A stretch of DNA of 64,000 bases, taken from assembly GCF_001641695.1 (NCBI RefSeq), contig NZ_LSEF01000089.1:76395-140394 (forward strand), written 5' to 3'. Below the pieces are notes generated by a model. The model worked only from the letters and a program-made list of their open reading frames with translations. It was not told where the DNA came from and did no database searches. Every line of letters starts with the position of its first letter. Position 1 is the stretch's first letter. Both the position numbers and the translations under genes were made by a program. Positions 49,588 through 58,761 of the stretch are shown piece after piece. Source of the DNA: Bradyrhizobium neotropicale. Lineage in GTDB: Bacteria > Pseudomonadota > Alphaproteobacteria > Rhizobiales > Xanthobacteraceae.

Positions 49588-50091
49588 ATGCCAAGACAGG
49601 AAGTCATTCGCAAAGCCAGACAGGACAAGCGTGCCGGCAAGTCGCCGAGCACGCAGGCCGGCGAATTCGTCAAGGACGAGATCGACAAGATCAGGAAGGG
49701 CAGGCACGGCGCGCGTTCGACACGCCAGGCCATCGCCATCGGGCTTTCCGAGGCGCGCCGCGCCGGCGTTGATCTGCCGCCGCCACGCAAGGGACAAACC
49801 AAGAAGTCCACGCGCCGCAGCGCCAAATATGCGTACGAGGCCGGCCAGGGCAAACGCCATCCGAAGAAGCGGCCGCGCGTGTCGCGGGCGGTGGAAGGCG
49901 TCCTGAAGAAGGAGCCGCGGTCGACGACATCGCGCCGCGCGCTGTCGAAGCAGGGCCAGCGGGCCGCGAGCCGGCGCAGCGCCGCGTCGCGTTCGGCAGC
50001 CGCGCGGAAAGCGAGCCGCACCAAGGGCGCCAAGGCCCGCTCCGCCGCCGCAAAAAAGGCGGCGCGCACCCGAGCACGCCGCCGCAGCTGA
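49588..50091 (+). CDS. DUF6496 basic protein
   Basis: A 167-residue, very basic protein with the DUF6496 core KGRHGARSTRQAIAIGLSEA near residue 37, then a Lys/Arg/Ala/Ser-rich tail (SKQGQRAASRRSAASRSAAA) resembling histone H1 tails. It may bind DNA or RNA. ATG 49588 follows AGAGGGAA. It stands alone; its role is unknown. Confidence 0.8.
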   Translation: MPRQEVIRKARQDKRAGKSPSTQAGEFVKDEIDKIRKGRHGARSTRQAIAIGLSEARRAGVDLPPPRKGQTKKSTRRSAKYAYEAGQGKRHPKKRPRVSRAVEGVLKKEPRSTTSRRALSKQGQRAASRRSAASRSAAARKASRTKGAKARSAAAKKAARTRARRRS

Positions 50092-50111
50092 TCAGGCGCG
50101 CCGCCTCGCGT

Positions 50112-50333
50112 TCAGATGGAGAGAGATGGAGGGTTCGGCCGCTGGCTCCGCTCGGAGAACACCGCGCGCGCAGCGCGCTCAGCCTCGCGAGCCGAGCGGA
50201 ACTGGCGGCCCTCGAGACTGTCGAACAGGCGCTCGGAGGAGAAGAAGCGGAAGCCGCGTGCCTCCCGGGTGACGATGCCGGCAGCGCGGTCGTGGATTTC
50301 GATGATGTAGGCTTGCGTATGTGCTTGGGACAT
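50112..50333 (-). CDS. Small hypothetical protein
   Basis: A 73-residue protein (AYIIEIHDRAAGIVTREARG, then FRFFSSERLFDSLEGRQF). The first half looks like short beta strands and the second like a helix. ATG 50333. It is convergent with the DUF6496 gene. No family is known; the composition is typical of small Bradyrhizobium proteins. Confidence 0.6.
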   Translation of the reverse strand: MSQAHTQAYIIEIHDRAAGIVTREARGFRFFSSERLFDSLEGRQFRSAREAERAARAVFSERSQRPNPPSLSI

Positions 50334-50723
50334 GGCTGCTCGTTCGCCGCGGTTACGGCGTTCCTGTCGGTTGCTTGCGGTGCGGATTGCCAGGCGGCTG
50401 CGGTCAGCAACAACAACAGGCGCCGGTCGCCGCCGAGAAACAGCGTCGCATCATGCGCTTGTGCATGTCGCCCAGACTACGCTGGTAATCGGTTCTCATG
50501 TCGCGGCTTCGGCCCTAGGAGCAGTTTCGATACTTCGAATATCGAGCGATCGGCGCGATCGGTCAATGAAATGGCTATCCATATTTGCAGCCCGCGCATA
50601 TCGGCGCTTCTCCCGGCGCAAGCGGCGGCAAATGGATTCATCTCGCGATGAATTCAATCCGGGCGACGCGCTGGCGTGGTAGCGTCTGGCCGGCTGGCGA
50701 CGAACGAGAAGAAAGGTCGGGAC
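50334..50723. promoter_or_regulatory. Intergenic region with an inverted repeat before fabG-like gene
   Basis: No gene is supported. ATTCATC (50636-50642) and GATGAAT (50647-50653) form a 7-bp inverted repeat about 70 bp upstream of the SDR start, a possible operator. The rest shows no feature I can name. Confidence 0.4.
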
Positions 50724-51455
50724 ATGGCAGACAGTCTGAAAGGGCGCACTGCGCTCGTCACCGGCGGCTCGCGCGGGATCGGCGCGGCGGTCTGTCGCGC
50801 GTTGGCCGAGGCCGGCGCGACCGTGGCGATCAACTGCCGCGAACGAATCGGACAGGCCGAGCAATTGGCGGACGAGATTAGCAAACGCGACCGCCGCGCG
50901 ATGGCCGTGGCCGCCGACGTCTCGCAACGCGAGGCCGTCGCCGCAATGATCGAGCAGGTGACCGCCGAGCTCGGGGCGGTCGACATCCTCGTCAACAATG
51001 CCGGCATCGCCATCACGCGCGGCGTCGAAGATCTCACCGAGGACGATTTCGACCGCACGATCCTGACCAATCTGAAATCCGCCTTCCTGTGCACACAGGC
51101 GGTGCTTCCGGCGATGCGCGCGCGGAAATGGGGCCGCATCGTCAACATCTCCTCCGGCGCCGCGCGTGGCGCCGGCTCGATCGGCCCGCACTACAATGCA
51201 TCGAAGGCCGGGATGGAGGGTCTCACGCGCGGCTATGCGGCGCGCCTGGTGAAGGACGGCATCACCGTCAACGCGGTGGCGCCGTCGCTGATCGAGACCG
51301 ACATGATGAGCGGACAGCCACAACTCATCAGCCGCATCCCGCTCGGCCGCTTCGGCACCGCGGACGAGGTCGCGAAAGCCGTAATGCTGCTGGTCGATAA
51401 CGCCTACATGACCGGACAGACGATCGCGCTGAGCGGCGGGATGGCGTTTAACTGA
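50724..51455 (+). CDS. SDR family oxidoreductase (3-oxoacyl-ACP reductase-like)
   Basis: A 243-residue classical SDR: TGGSRGIGAAVCRALAEAG (cofactor), NNAGIAI, the catalytic Ser in NISSGAA, and YNASK (Y-x3-K) with a FabG-like C-terminus (TGQTIALSGGMAFN). FabG-like enzymes reduce 3-oxoacyl thioesters or other ketones; this one is monocistronic and not linked to fatty-acid genes, so its substrate is uncertain. The start is ATG 50724 with GAAAGG upstream. Confidence 0.88.
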   Translation: MADSLKGRTALVTGGSRGIGAAVCRALAEAGATVAINCRERIGQAEQLADEISKRDRRAMAVAADVSQREAVAAMIEQVTAELGAVDILVNNAGIAITRGVEDLTEDDFDRTILTNLKSAFLCTQAVLPAMRARKWGRIVNISSGAARGAGSIGPHYNASKAGMEGLTRGYAARLVKDGITVNAVAPSLIETDMMSGQPQLISRIPLGRFGTADEVAKAVMLLVDNAYMTGQTIALSGGMAFN

Positions 51456-51580
51456 CCCGATTTGCGATCGGGCTTCCCTTGTCCCTTGTGCGGAGAAGGT
51501 GGCGCGCGTAGGGCGCCGGATGAGGGGTTCTGTCCGCACACAGCAGCGACGAGATGAGTTGGGGAGAGGGTAAGAAAGAC
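51456..51580. repeat. Intergenic repeat tract between converging genes
   Basis: GATTTGCGATCGGGCTTCCC and the following GGAGAAGGTGGCGCGCG and GGATGAGGGGTT stretches are of the low-complexity palindromic kind often seen between Bradyrhizobium genes. It probably serves as a bidirectional terminator region. Confidence 0.4.
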
Positions 51581-52192
51581 CTACCACATCGTCGCCGCGG
51601 CGCGCTCGGGCCAGATGCGGTCGTACTCCTCGCCGCCGACCTTGTTCTGGCTCATCTCGGCGAGGATCTGGCCGGGTGTCGGCAGCGTCTTGGGATCGAC
51701 GCGCTTGTCGGGATTCCAGAGGTCGGAGCGCACGATGGCGCGAGCGCACTGGAAATAGATCTCCTCCACACTCATCACCATCACGCTGCGCGGCGCCTTG
51801 CCGTCGACCTTGAACGAGGCCAGCAGCTCGGGATCGACGGAGAGATGCGCGCGGCCGTTGACGCGGATCGCGTTGCCTGAGCCGGGGATCAAGAACATCA
51901 GCGCCACGCGTGGATCGCGCACGACGTTGCGCAGCGAATCGACCCGGTTATTGCCGCGGCGATCCGGCAGCATCAGCGTTCTGGAATCATGAATTCGGAC
52001 GAAGCCCGGCAGATCGCCCCGCGGCGAGCAGTCGATGCCCTCCGGTCCGATGGTCGCAAGTGCTGCGAACGGCGCCTTCTCGATGAAGATGCGATAGAGC
52101 GGCGTGACGTGGTCGGCGACTTTCACGGTCGAGGCGTCGTTGGTGACGCCATAGATGGCTTCGAGCTGTTCGACCGTTTCAATCACCGACAT
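51581..52192 (-). CDS. Pyridoxamine 5'-phosphate oxidase family protein
   Basis: A 203-residue FMN split-barrel protein (AALATIGPEGIDCSPRGDLP, LMLPDRRGNNRVDSLRNVVR, VALMFLIPGSGNAIRVNG). This subgroup (MSMEG_1061-like) is not a true PdxH; the function may be cofactor-dependent reduction. I took ATG 52192; the frame extends 46 codons upstream through the repeat, which is not credible. It lies after phnN on the same strand but is separated by a repeat element. Confidence 0.85.
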   Translation of the reverse strand: MSVIETVEQLEAIYGVTNDASTVKVADHVTPLYRIFIEKAPFAALATIGPEGIDCSPRGDLPGFVRIHDSRTLMLPDRRGNNRVDSLRNVVRDPRVALMFLIPGSGNAIRVNGRAHLSVDPELLASFKVDGKAPRSVMVMSVEEIYFQCARAIVRSDLWNPDKRVDPKTLPTPGQILAEMSQNKVGGEEYDRIWPERAAATMW

Positions 52193-52211
52193 TCCGCTCT
52201 CCTTGTTGCGC

Positions 52212-52315
52212 TCTAAAGCGCGATGAGATTGGGGTAAATCGTCATCGCGCTTTAGCTTGTTGTTTTGAGCATGATCTTTTCGGAAAACCGCTGCACACTT
52301 TTCCGGATCATGCTC
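52212..52315. repeat. Bipartite palindromic repeat, copy B (GAGCATGATC element)
   Basis: CTAAAGCGCGATGAGATT pairs with its inverted partner ending CGCGCTTTAG (52255). Then GAGCATGATCTTTTCGGA (from 52267) pairs with TCCGGATCATGCTC (52302-52315), which ends at the phnN stop codon. It is the same architecture as copy A at 7963-8084. Confidence 0.8.
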
Positions 52316-52911
52316 TACTGGCTCCAGCATTCGTTCCTGATCACACGCACGAGATGGCGACCGTGATACTCGGCGCTGCCGGCGTTGACGATGGTGACAT
52401 CGGCCTGTGCCGCCGCGTCATCGACGTTGCGCGCCAGCCGCTGCGCGATGTTGCCGTCGCTGAGGCGCGCCCGCGCGGCGAGCCGCTCGGCCAACACGTC
52501 CGGCGGCGCGGTGATCGCGACCACCACGACGTTGGCATAGGTGCCGCGCAGCGCACCGATCACCGTTCGCGAGACGTTGACGACGACCGTGCGGCCGGCG
52601 CGGATGTCGTCGTTGATTTCGAGCGGCAGGGCGTAGGAATGCCCGTGCGCCTCCCAGTGCACGGCGAAGTCGCCATGGTCGAGTCCGCGCCGGAATTCAT
52701 CGGCGCTGACAGCCACATTGTCCTCGGCCGCAGATGATTCCCGCGTCACGACGCGGCGCGGGAAGACGACATCGTGATCGTCGATGCAGGCCGCCTGCGC
52801 AAGCCGCAGCAGCGTGTCCTTGCCGGCGCCGCTGGGACCGACCACGAGCACAAGCCGCCCCGGCCCGATCGCCGCCACCGGATCCTGCGCAATCGTCACC
52901 GTCTCGCTCAT
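52315..52911 (-). CDS. phnN: Ribose 1,5-bisphosphate phosphokinase PhnN
   Basis: A 198-residue P-loop kinase that phosphorylates ribosyl 1,5-bisphosphate to PRPP, the last step of C-P lyase product recycling. The Walker A motif is VGPSGAGKDT near residue 25, and RLSDGNIAQRLAR occurs later. It overlaps phnM by 4 bp. It is the terminal gene of phnGHIJKLMN. Confidence 0.92.
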   Translation of the reverse strand: MSETVTIAQDPVAAIGPGRLVLVVGPSGAGKDTLLRLAQAACIDDHDVVFPRRVVTRESSAAEDNVAVSADEFRRGLDHGDFAVHWEAHGHSYALPLEINDDIRAGRTVVVNVSRTVIGALRGTYANVVVVAITAPPDVLAERLAARARLSDGNIAQRLARNVDDAAAQADVTIVNAGSAEYHGRHLVRVIRNECWSQ

Positions 52912-54071
52912 GCGACGCGGCTCCCTTCGCGCCAGACGCTGCGAACCGCGGGAACGCGGCCGGTGACGTGCACGCGGATCAGGTCGGCGCGCTTGCCGAC
53001 TGCGATTTCGCCGCGGTCTGAGAGGCCTACCGCATCCGCCGGAGCCTTGGTCACGGTGCGGATCGCCGCCGGCAGATCGATCGCCGGCACATGCTCCGGC
53101 AGTTGCAGCGCGGCCATCAGCAGGCTGGAAGGGATGTAGTCGGACGACAGGATGTCGAGCAGGCCTTCGCGCGCGAGATCGACCGCGGCGATGTTGCCGG
53201 AGTGAGAACCGCCGCGCACGACGTTCGGCGCGCCCATCAGGATGTCGATGCCGGCCCGATGCAAGCCTCGCGCAGCCTCGAGCGTGGTCGGGAATTCCGC
53301 CACCGCGACGCGGTCGCGCAAGGCATCCGCGACGTTCTCCTCGGTGGTGTCGTCGTGGCTGGCGAGCGGAATGTTGCGCTCGTGCGCCAGCGCCACGATC
53401 GCGCGCATGTTGGCCGCGGCATAGGCCTTCTGATACTCGAAGCGCCGTGCGAACAATTCATCGAGCTCGGCGTCGGTCTTGCCGCCGCCCTTGCCGCGAT
53501 AATAGTCGCGCAGCTTGACCTCGTCGCGGAACTGGCGCTGGCCGGGCGTGTGGTCCATCAGCGACATCAGCCGCACGTCGGGACGGTCGACCAGCTCCTT
53601 GGCCTCCTCGACCACGCTCGGCATCGGGATCTCGCAGCGCAGATGCAGGAAGTGATCGGCGCGCAGCAGATTGTTGTCGCGCGCGATGGAGATCGCTGCG
53701 GCGAGCGTGCCGGCGCGACCGTCGACTTCCTCCGCGCCGTCCTCGCGCCAGACGCGTAGCGAATCGAGCACGGTGGTGATGCCCGACGTCGCGAGCTGGC
53801 CGTCATAGGAAAGCACGGCCGCAACGGGATCCCAGAATACCTTGGGGCGCGGCACATAATGCGCTTCGAGATGGTCGGTGTGGAGCTCGATCAGGCCGGG
53901 CGTGATCAGATCGCCGCCGGCGTCCTCGGCACCCGCGGGCGCCCCGCCCTCGCCGATCTCGGCGATGCGCCCGTCCGCGACGGCGACCCAGCCCTGCTCG
54001 ATGACCCGGTCGGCCAGCACGACTCTGGCGTTGGCGATCACGGTTTCGTTCGGCTTCGCGTTCATTTCCAT
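52908..54071 (-). CDS. phnM: Alpha-D-ribose 1-methylphosphonate 5-triphosphate diphosphatase PhnM
   Basis: A 387-residue amidohydrolase-superfamily enzyme that removes pyrophosphate from the C-P lyase intermediate. It has the metal site ELHTDHLEAHYVPRP and SHDDTTEENVADALRD, and GAPNVVRGGSHSGN. ATG 54071 (54065 is also possible) lies 7 bp after phnL. Length and motifs are typical. Confidence 0.95.
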   Translation of the reverse strand: MEMNAKPNETVIANARVVLADRVIEQGWVAVADGRIAEIGEGGAPAGAEDAGGDLITPGLIELHTDHLEAHYVPRPKVFWDPVAAVLSYDGQLATSGITTVLDSLRVWREDGAEEVDGRAGTLAAAISIARDNNLLRADHFLHLRCEIPMPSVVEEAKELVDRPDVRLMSLMDHTPGQRQFRDEVKLRDYYRGKGGGKTDAELDELFARRFEYQKAYAAANMRAIVALAHERNIPLASHDDTTEENVADALRDRVAVAEFPTTLEAARGLHRAGIDILMGAPNVVRGGSHSGNIAAVDLAREGLLDILSSDYIPSSLLMAALQLPEHVPAIDLPAAIRTVTKAPADAVGLSDRGEIAVGKRADLIRVHVTGRVPAVRSVWREGSRVA

Positions 54072-54078
54072 TCGTCCT

Positions 54079-54789
54079 TCAGGCCGCGGCGGCAAAGCTG
54101 GTGACGTCGACAATGCGGTCGGCGATCCGATGGCGGATCTCGTCGTCATGGACAATCGCAACCATGGCGACGCCCTGGCGCTTCTTCTCGCCGATCAGCT
54201 CGACCACGACCGCACGATTGGCGGCATCGAGCGAGGCGGTCGGCTCGTCGAGCAGCAGGATCGGCAGGTCCGAGATGAAGCCGCGCGCGATGTTGACGCG
54301 CTGCTGCTCGCCGCCGGAAAAGGTTGCCGGGGGAAGCTGCCAGAGCCGCTCAGGGATATTGAGACGATGCAACAGGCCGCCCGCGCGCGCCTGCGCATCG
54401 GCCCGGCTCATGCCGTTCACGATGAGAGGTTCAGCGACGACGTCGATGGTCGCGACCCGCGGTACCGCGCGGAGGAACTGGCTGACATAACCGATGGTCG
54501 AACGGCGGATATTGAGGACCTGCCGCGGCTCGGCGGTAGCGAGGTCGATTAGCGCGCCACGGTGCCAGATACCGATACGGCCGGAGTCGCAGCGGTAGTT
54601 GCCGAAGATCATCTTCAGGATCGAGGACTTGCCGGCGCCGGAGGGGCCGGACAGCACAACGCATTCACTGGGCTCGACGCGGAAGGTCACGCCGCGCACC
54701 ACTGGCAATTCGATGCCGCCCTGAAGGTGCATCGTAAAGGTCTTCTTCGCATCGGCGATGTCGATCATGGCGGTCATAGGCGGGCTCAT
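54079..54789 (-). CDS. phnL: C-P lyase ABC-type subunit PhnL
   Basis: A 236-residue ABC ATPase-like subunit with Walker A GPSGAGKSS, the signature SGGEQQRVNIARG and Walker B ILLLDEPTASL. PhnL is required for phosphonate breakdown together with the PhnGHIJ core, probably in nucleotide-driven assembly rather than transport. It overlaps phnK by 4 bp. Confidence 0.95.
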   Translation of the reverse strand: MSPPMTAMIDIADAKKTFTMHLQGGIELPVVRGVTFRVEPSECVVLSGPSGAGKSSILKMIFGNYRCDSGRIGIWHRGALIDLATAEPRQVLNIRRSTIGYVSQFLRAVPRVATIDVVAEPLIVNGMSRADAQARAGGLLHRLNIPERLWQLPPATFSGGEQQRVNIARGFISDLPILLLDEPTASLDAANRAVVVELIGEKKRQGVAMVAIVHDDEIRHRIADRIVDVTSFAAAA

Positions 54790-55583
54790 GGCGGCAGAAT
54801 CGAGGAAACGAGGAGCTGTGTATAGGGCTCGCGTGGATCGTCGAGCACCTGGTCGGTGAGACCGGTCTCGATGACGCGGCCGCCTTTCATCACCATCACG
54901 CGATGCGACAGCAATCGCGCCACCGCGAGATCATGGGTGACGATGACGACGGCGAGATGCAGCTCGGCGACGAGGTTGCGCAGGAGATCGAGCAGACGGG
55001 CCTGCACGGAGACATCGAGGCCGCCGGTCGGCTCGTCCATGAACACCAGCCGCGGCTCGGTGACGAGGTTGCGCGCGATCTGCAGGCGCTGGCGCATGCC
55101 GCCGGAATAGGTGCGCGGCGCGTCGTCGATGCGCGCGACGTCGATCTCGACCCGCGTGAGCCAGTCGGACGCGGTGTCGCGGATGCGGCCATAGTGATTC
55201 CATCCGACCGCCATCAGCCGCTCGCCGACATTGGCGCCGGCCGAAACCGCCATGCGCAGGCCCTGCGCGGGATCCTGGTGCACGAAGCCCCAATCGGTGC
55301 GGAACAGGAAGCGCCGCTCGGCCTCGCCGAGGGTCGCAAGGTCACGCGTGACGCCGTCGCGCATCCGATAGGAGACCTGGCCGCCGCTCGGCGCGAGCTG
55401 GCCCGACAACAATTGCAGCAGCGTCGACTTGCCGGAACCGGACTCGCCGACGATCGCCAGAACCTCACCGGGATAGAGCGCGAAGGAGACGTCGCGACAG
55501 GCCGCGATGCGACCGTAGGACTTGCTCAGGGAGTCCGCGACCAGCAGCGGCTGATCGTTCTCGATCCTATCCTGGTCAGCCAT
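54786..55583 (-). CDS. phnK: C-P lyase ABC-type subunit PhnK
   Basis: A 265-residue ABC ATPase with Walker A GESGSGKST, the signature YSGGMRQRLQIARN and Walker B LVFMDEPTGGLD. It binds the PhnGHIJ core complex. ATG 55583; the frame extends 13 codons into phnJ. It overlaps phnJ by 8 bp. Confidence 0.95.
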   Translation of the reverse strand: MADQDRIENDQPLLVADSLSKSYGRIAACRDVSFALYPGEVLAIVGESGSGKSTLLQLLSGQLAPSGGQVSYRMRDGVTRDLATLGEAERRFLFRTDWGFVHQDPAQGLRMAVSAGANVGERLMAVGWNHYGRIRDTASDWLTRVEIDVARIDDAPRTYSGGMRQRLQIARNLVTEPRLVFMDEPTGGLDVSVQARLLDLLRNLVAELHLAVVIVTHDLAVARLLSHRVMVMKGGRVIETGLTDQVLDDPREPYTQLLVSSILPP

Positions 55584-56472
55584 TTGATTCCCCTTGCGCC
55601 CTCTCCTTGTACGGCGCGGCACTCAGGCTGCCGTGATGGCCGGCGGCCTGGCGGCCCTCGCAATAATCAGTATCCGAACACACGAACATACGCCCGCCCT
55701 TGTCGTCGGTGACGACCTCGTCGAGGTAGGAGTTTTCCGCTGCGCATAGCGCGCAAGGCGCGTTGAAGCGATAGGGCTCGAACGGATGGTCCTCGAAATC
55801 GAGCGACACCACCTGCGTATAGGGCGGGATCGCATAGATGCGCTTCTCGCGGCCGGCGCCGAAGAGCTGCAGCGCCGGGCAATTGTCCATCTTGGGATTG
55901 TCGAATTTCGGCGTCGGCGACGGATCCATCACATAGCGCGCGTTGACCTTCACCGGATAGGCATAGGCGGTCGCGATGTGGCCGAAGCGGGCGATGTCCT
56001 CATAGAGCTTCACATGCATCAGGCCGTATTCGGCGAGCGCGTGCATGCGCCGCGTCTCGGTCTCGCGCGGCTCGAGGAAACGCAGCGGTTCCGGGATCGG
56101 CACCTGATAGACCAGCACCTGATTTTCGTGCAGACCCGTCTCCGGGATGCGGTGACGGGTCTGGATCACGGTCGCCTCTTCCGTCGCGGTCGTCGTGGCA
56201 ACGCCGGCGGTCTTGGCGAAGAACTTGCGGATCGAGATCGCATTCGTGGTGTCGTCGGAGCCCTGGTCGATCACCTTCAGCACGTCCTGGGGACCGAGGA
56301 TCGCCGCAGTCACCTGCACGCCGCCGGTGCCCCAGCCATACGGCATCGGCATTTCGCGGCTGGCGAACGGCACCTGATAGCCGGGGATCGAGATCGCCTT
56401 CAGGATCGCGCGGCGGATCATCCGTTTGGTTTGTTCGTCGAGATAGGCGAAGTTGTAGGCGGGCGCGTTCAT
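55576..56472 (-). CDS. phnJ: Radical SAM C-P lyase PhnJ
   Basis: A 298-residue enzyme that cleaves the carbon-phosphorus bond of ribose 1-phosphonate 5-phosphate by radical SAM chemistry. The cluster cysteines are seen near the C-terminus: CALC, then 21 residues, then CSDTDYC, the C-x2-C-x21-C-x5-C pattern of the family, whose last Cys is the thiyl-radical site. It overlaps phnI by 4 bp. Confidence 0.97.
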   Translation of the reverse strand: MNAPAYNFAYLDEQTKRMIRRAILKAISIPGYQVPFASREMPMPYGWGTGGVQVTAAILGPQDVLKVIDQGSDDTTNAISIRKFFAKTAGVATTTATEEATVIQTRHRIPETGLHENQVLVYQVPIPEPLRFLEPRETETRRMHALAEYGLMHVKLYEDIARFGHIATAYAYPVKVNARYVMDPSPTPKFDNPKMDNCPALQLFGAGREKRIYAIPPYTQVVSLDFEDHPFEPYRFNAPCALCAAENSYLDEVVTDDKGGRMFVCSDTDYCEGRQAAGHHGSLSAAPYKERAQGESNG

Positions 56473-57572
56473 TCCGCGGCCTCCTTCATGGGCTCGGCTT
56501 CATTGGCCTCGGCGAATTCCTGGCGCAGCTTGCGCAGCAAGCCGAGCTCGGACTGGAAGTCGACATAATGTGGCAGCTTCAGATGCTCGACGAAGCCGGT
56601 CGCCTGGACGTTGTCCGAATGCGACATCACGAATTCCTCATCTTGCGCCGGTGCGAGCGCCTCCTCGCCGAGCTCGCGGGCGCGCAACGCGCGGTCGACC
56701 AGCGCCATCGACATGGTCTTGCGCTCGCTCTGACCGAAGGCGAGGCCATAACCGCGCGTGAAGCTCGGCGCTTCGGTGGCCGAGCCCTTGAACTGGTTGA
56801 CCATCTGGCACTCGGTGAGCTCGATCGCGCCGAGCGGCACCGCGAAGCCGACGTCCTCAGCCGCGAATTCGACCTCGACCTCGCCGAAGCGAATTTCACC
56901 GGCGAAGGGATGGTTGCGGCCGTAGCCGCGCTGGGTGGAATATCCCATCGCCAGCAGGAAGCCTTCGTCACCGCGCGCCAAATTCTGCAGGCGCAGATCG
57001 CGATCGGCCGGAAAATTCAGCGGCTCACGCGTAAGATCGCCGACGCTTGCACCCGCCTCGGCCTGCGGCGAGGGTTCGATCAGCCCGTCGCGGCCGAGAA
57101 TATCGGTTACGCGCGGCGTCGCCGCGGTCGAAGCTTCCGCCGTCGCTGGCGCTTCCGGCACAAATCCTTCCGCCAGCGTCGGATCGAGCAGGCGATGCGT
57201 GTAATCGAAGGTCGGCCCGAGAATCTGGCCGCCTGGAATGTCCTTGAAGGTCGACGACACCCGCCGCTGTACCCGCATGGCGCCGGTGTCGACCGGCTCG
57301 CTGGCGCCGAAGCGCGGCAAGGTGGCGCGGAAGGCGCGGACCAGGAAGATCGCCTCAATCAGATCGCCGCGCGCCTGCTTGATCGCGAGCGCCGCGAGCT
57401 CGCGGTCGTAGAGCGAGCCCTCGCTCATGACGCGGTCCACGGCGAGGCCGAGTTGCTCGGAGATCTGGTCGAGCGTGACTTCCGGAACGCTCTGGTCGCC
57501 GCGCCGCGCATGCGCAAGCAGGCGGTGGGCGTTCTCGATGGCGCGTTCGCCGCCTTTGACTGCGACATACAT
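56469..57572 (-). CDS. phnI: Alpha-D-ribose 1-methylphosphonate 5-triphosphate synthase subunit PhnI
   Basis: A 367-residue subunit that catalyses, with PhnG, PhnH and PhnL, transfer of the phosphonate to ATP ribose. It shows the family start MYVAVKGGERAIENAHRLLA and the later QRGYGRNHPFAGEIR. ATG 57572, 4 bp after phnH. Confidence 0.95.
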   Translation of the reverse strand: MYVAVKGGERAIENAHRLLAHARRGDQSVPEVTLDQISEQLGLAVDRVMSEGSLYDRELAALAIKQARGDLIEAIFLVRAFRATLPRFGASEPVDTGAMRVQRRVSSTFKDIPGGQILGPTFDYTHRLLDPTLAEGFVPEAPATAEASTAATPRVTDILGRDGLIEPSPQAEAGASVGDLTREPLNFPADRDLRLQNLARGDEGFLLAMGYSTQRGYGRNHPFAGEIRFGEVEVEFAAEDVGFAVPLGAIELTECQMVNQFKGSATEAPSFTRGYGLAFGQSERKTMSMALVDRALRARELGEEALAPAQDEEFVMSHSDNVQATGFVEHLKLPHYVDFQSELGLLRKLRQEFAEANEAEPMKEAAE

Positions 57573-57576
57573 GCTT

Positions 57577-58185
57577 CTAACTTCCCTTGTTCACGACACG
57601 CGTGGTGCGCGGGATCGCAACCACGGCCTCATCCGCCACCAGAACCACGTCGATGCCGCGTGGAAACAGCGCCTCATTGACGCGCAGCCGCTCGAACAGA
57701 TCGGCGGGCCTTATCGCCGCCTGAAGCGTCGCGACGCCATCGATGCCCGGGCCGTGCAGCTCGAAGGCGCGTCCTGCGTCGAGGCTGTCGACCTGGAGGA
57801 TCAATGTGGTCGAACGATCCGGATATTCGCTGGAGCCGAGCGCAAAGCGCTCAAGCGGCGGAAGCGCCAGACCGTCGGCGATCAAAGCAAATGCGGCGAT
57901 CGAGGAATCCTGCACGACCGGCGCGCCGGTGTGGAACTTCAGCCACTTCACCACATCAAAGCTTTCCGACATCCGTGCATCGAGCCAGAGCGGCGTGTCG
58001 TGATCGAACAGCGTCAGCGCGATCGCGGCCGTGCCGCGCATCATCGGCCCGGGCGTTCCGGCCATCGGCACGATGCGCTGCACCAAACCCGGACGCGCCA
58101 TTGCGTCCATGACCGAGCGAAAGGTCGATTGCGCCGACAAGACCTTGTCGGCAAATCCCGGCGGCAGTTCCGCAATCGTGGTCAT
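57577..58185 (-). CDS. phnH: C-P lyase subunit PhnH
   Basis: A 202-residue PhnH: PGFADKVLSAQSTFRSVMDA at the start, PGLVQRIVPM and FHTGAPVVQDSSIAAFALI later. It is a structural core subunit of PhnGHIJ. ATG 58185; it begins 4 bp after phnG. Confidence 0.93.
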   Translation of the reverse strand: MTTIAELPPGFADKVLSAQSTFRSVMDAMARPGLVQRIVPMAGTPGPMMRGTAAIALTLFDHDTPLWLDARMSESFDVVKWLKFHTGAPVVQDSSIAAFALIADGLALPPLERFALGSSEYPDRSTTLILQVDSLDAGRAFELHGPGIDGVATLQAAIRPADLFERLRVNEALFPRGIDVVLVADEAVVAIPRTTRVVNKGS

Positions 58186-58189
58186 GGCC

Positions 58190-58645
58190 TCACCCCTCAC
58201 CGCGCACCATGGTGTAGAAATCAACCTTCGTCGCGGCCGTCTCTGCCGCCACTTTCCTGCGCCGCGCCAGAAGTTGTTCGCGCAGCGGCGCGATGACGTC
58301 CCGCTCGACGGCCGCGCCAAAATCCCTCGACTGCACCAGCGCGTCGCACAGCGCGATCAGCCTCGCCTTCTCGCGGCCGCGCCCGAGCGTGTAGCCGAAG
58401 CCGACCTCGCCGCTCGCGAGCCGCACCGCGGCACGCGATACCGTCGCTTCGCCGAGATTGAACGGGGCGCCGTCGCCGCCGATCCGGCCGCGCAACATCA
58501 CCAGACCGTTCTCCGGCTCGCGCAGGTCCTGATGGTCAGGCAAAGCGAGAGAGCGGAGGCGAGCGGCGATCTCGCCCGCCTCCGCGTGCGCCAGCACGGC
58601 CATCGCGGCCTTGCGCTGGGCTTGCTGGTCGTTGTGTTGCGTCAC
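58190..58645 (-). CDS. phnG: C-P lyase subunit PhnG
   Basis: A 151-residue PhnG (AQRKAAMAVLAHAEAGEIAA, GRIGGDGAPFNLGEATVSRA, VGFGYTLGRGREKARLIAL). A GTG start at 58645 fits the family length; the open frame upstream crosses the operator. It is first in the operon, 26 bp after the PhnF palindrome. Confidence 0.92.
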   Translation of the reverse strand: MTQHNDQQAQRKAAMAVLAHAEAGEIAARLRSLALPDHQDLREPENGLVMLRGRIGGDGAPFNLGEATVSRAAVRLASGEVGFGYTLGRGREKARLIALCDALVQSRDFGAAVERDVIAPLREQLLARRRKVAAETAATKVDFYTMVRGEG

Positions 58646-58670
58646 CAGATCCACCGAACTTGCCGAATTC

Positions 58671-58696
58671 AAGTTGTCTATGATAATAGACAACTT
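58671..58696. promoter_or_regulatory. PhnF-type palindromic operator
   Basis: AAGTTGTCTA (58671-58680) and TAGACAACTT (58687-58696) are perfect 10-bp inverted arms with a TGATAA spacer. It lies between the divergent phnG and phnF genes and matches the TTGTCTA...TAGACAA style of GntR/HutC sites. Probably bound by PhnF. Confidence 0.75.
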
Positions 58697-58710
58697 GATA
58701 CGGAAGCGCC

Positions 58711-58728
58711 ATGACTGTTTCGTGACAA
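58711..58728 (-). promoter_or_regulatory. Candidate Pho box of the phnG operon
   Basis: Read on the minus strand: TTGTCAC-GAAA-CAGTCAT. It has two TGTCA-like units 11 bp apart as in the PhoB consensus, though the second is AGTCA. It lies upstream of a TATCAA -10-like box and the PhnF palindrome. Confidence 0.6.
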
Positions 58729-58761
58729 ACGTGTGATTTCTGAGGTAGCCTACCCGTCGAC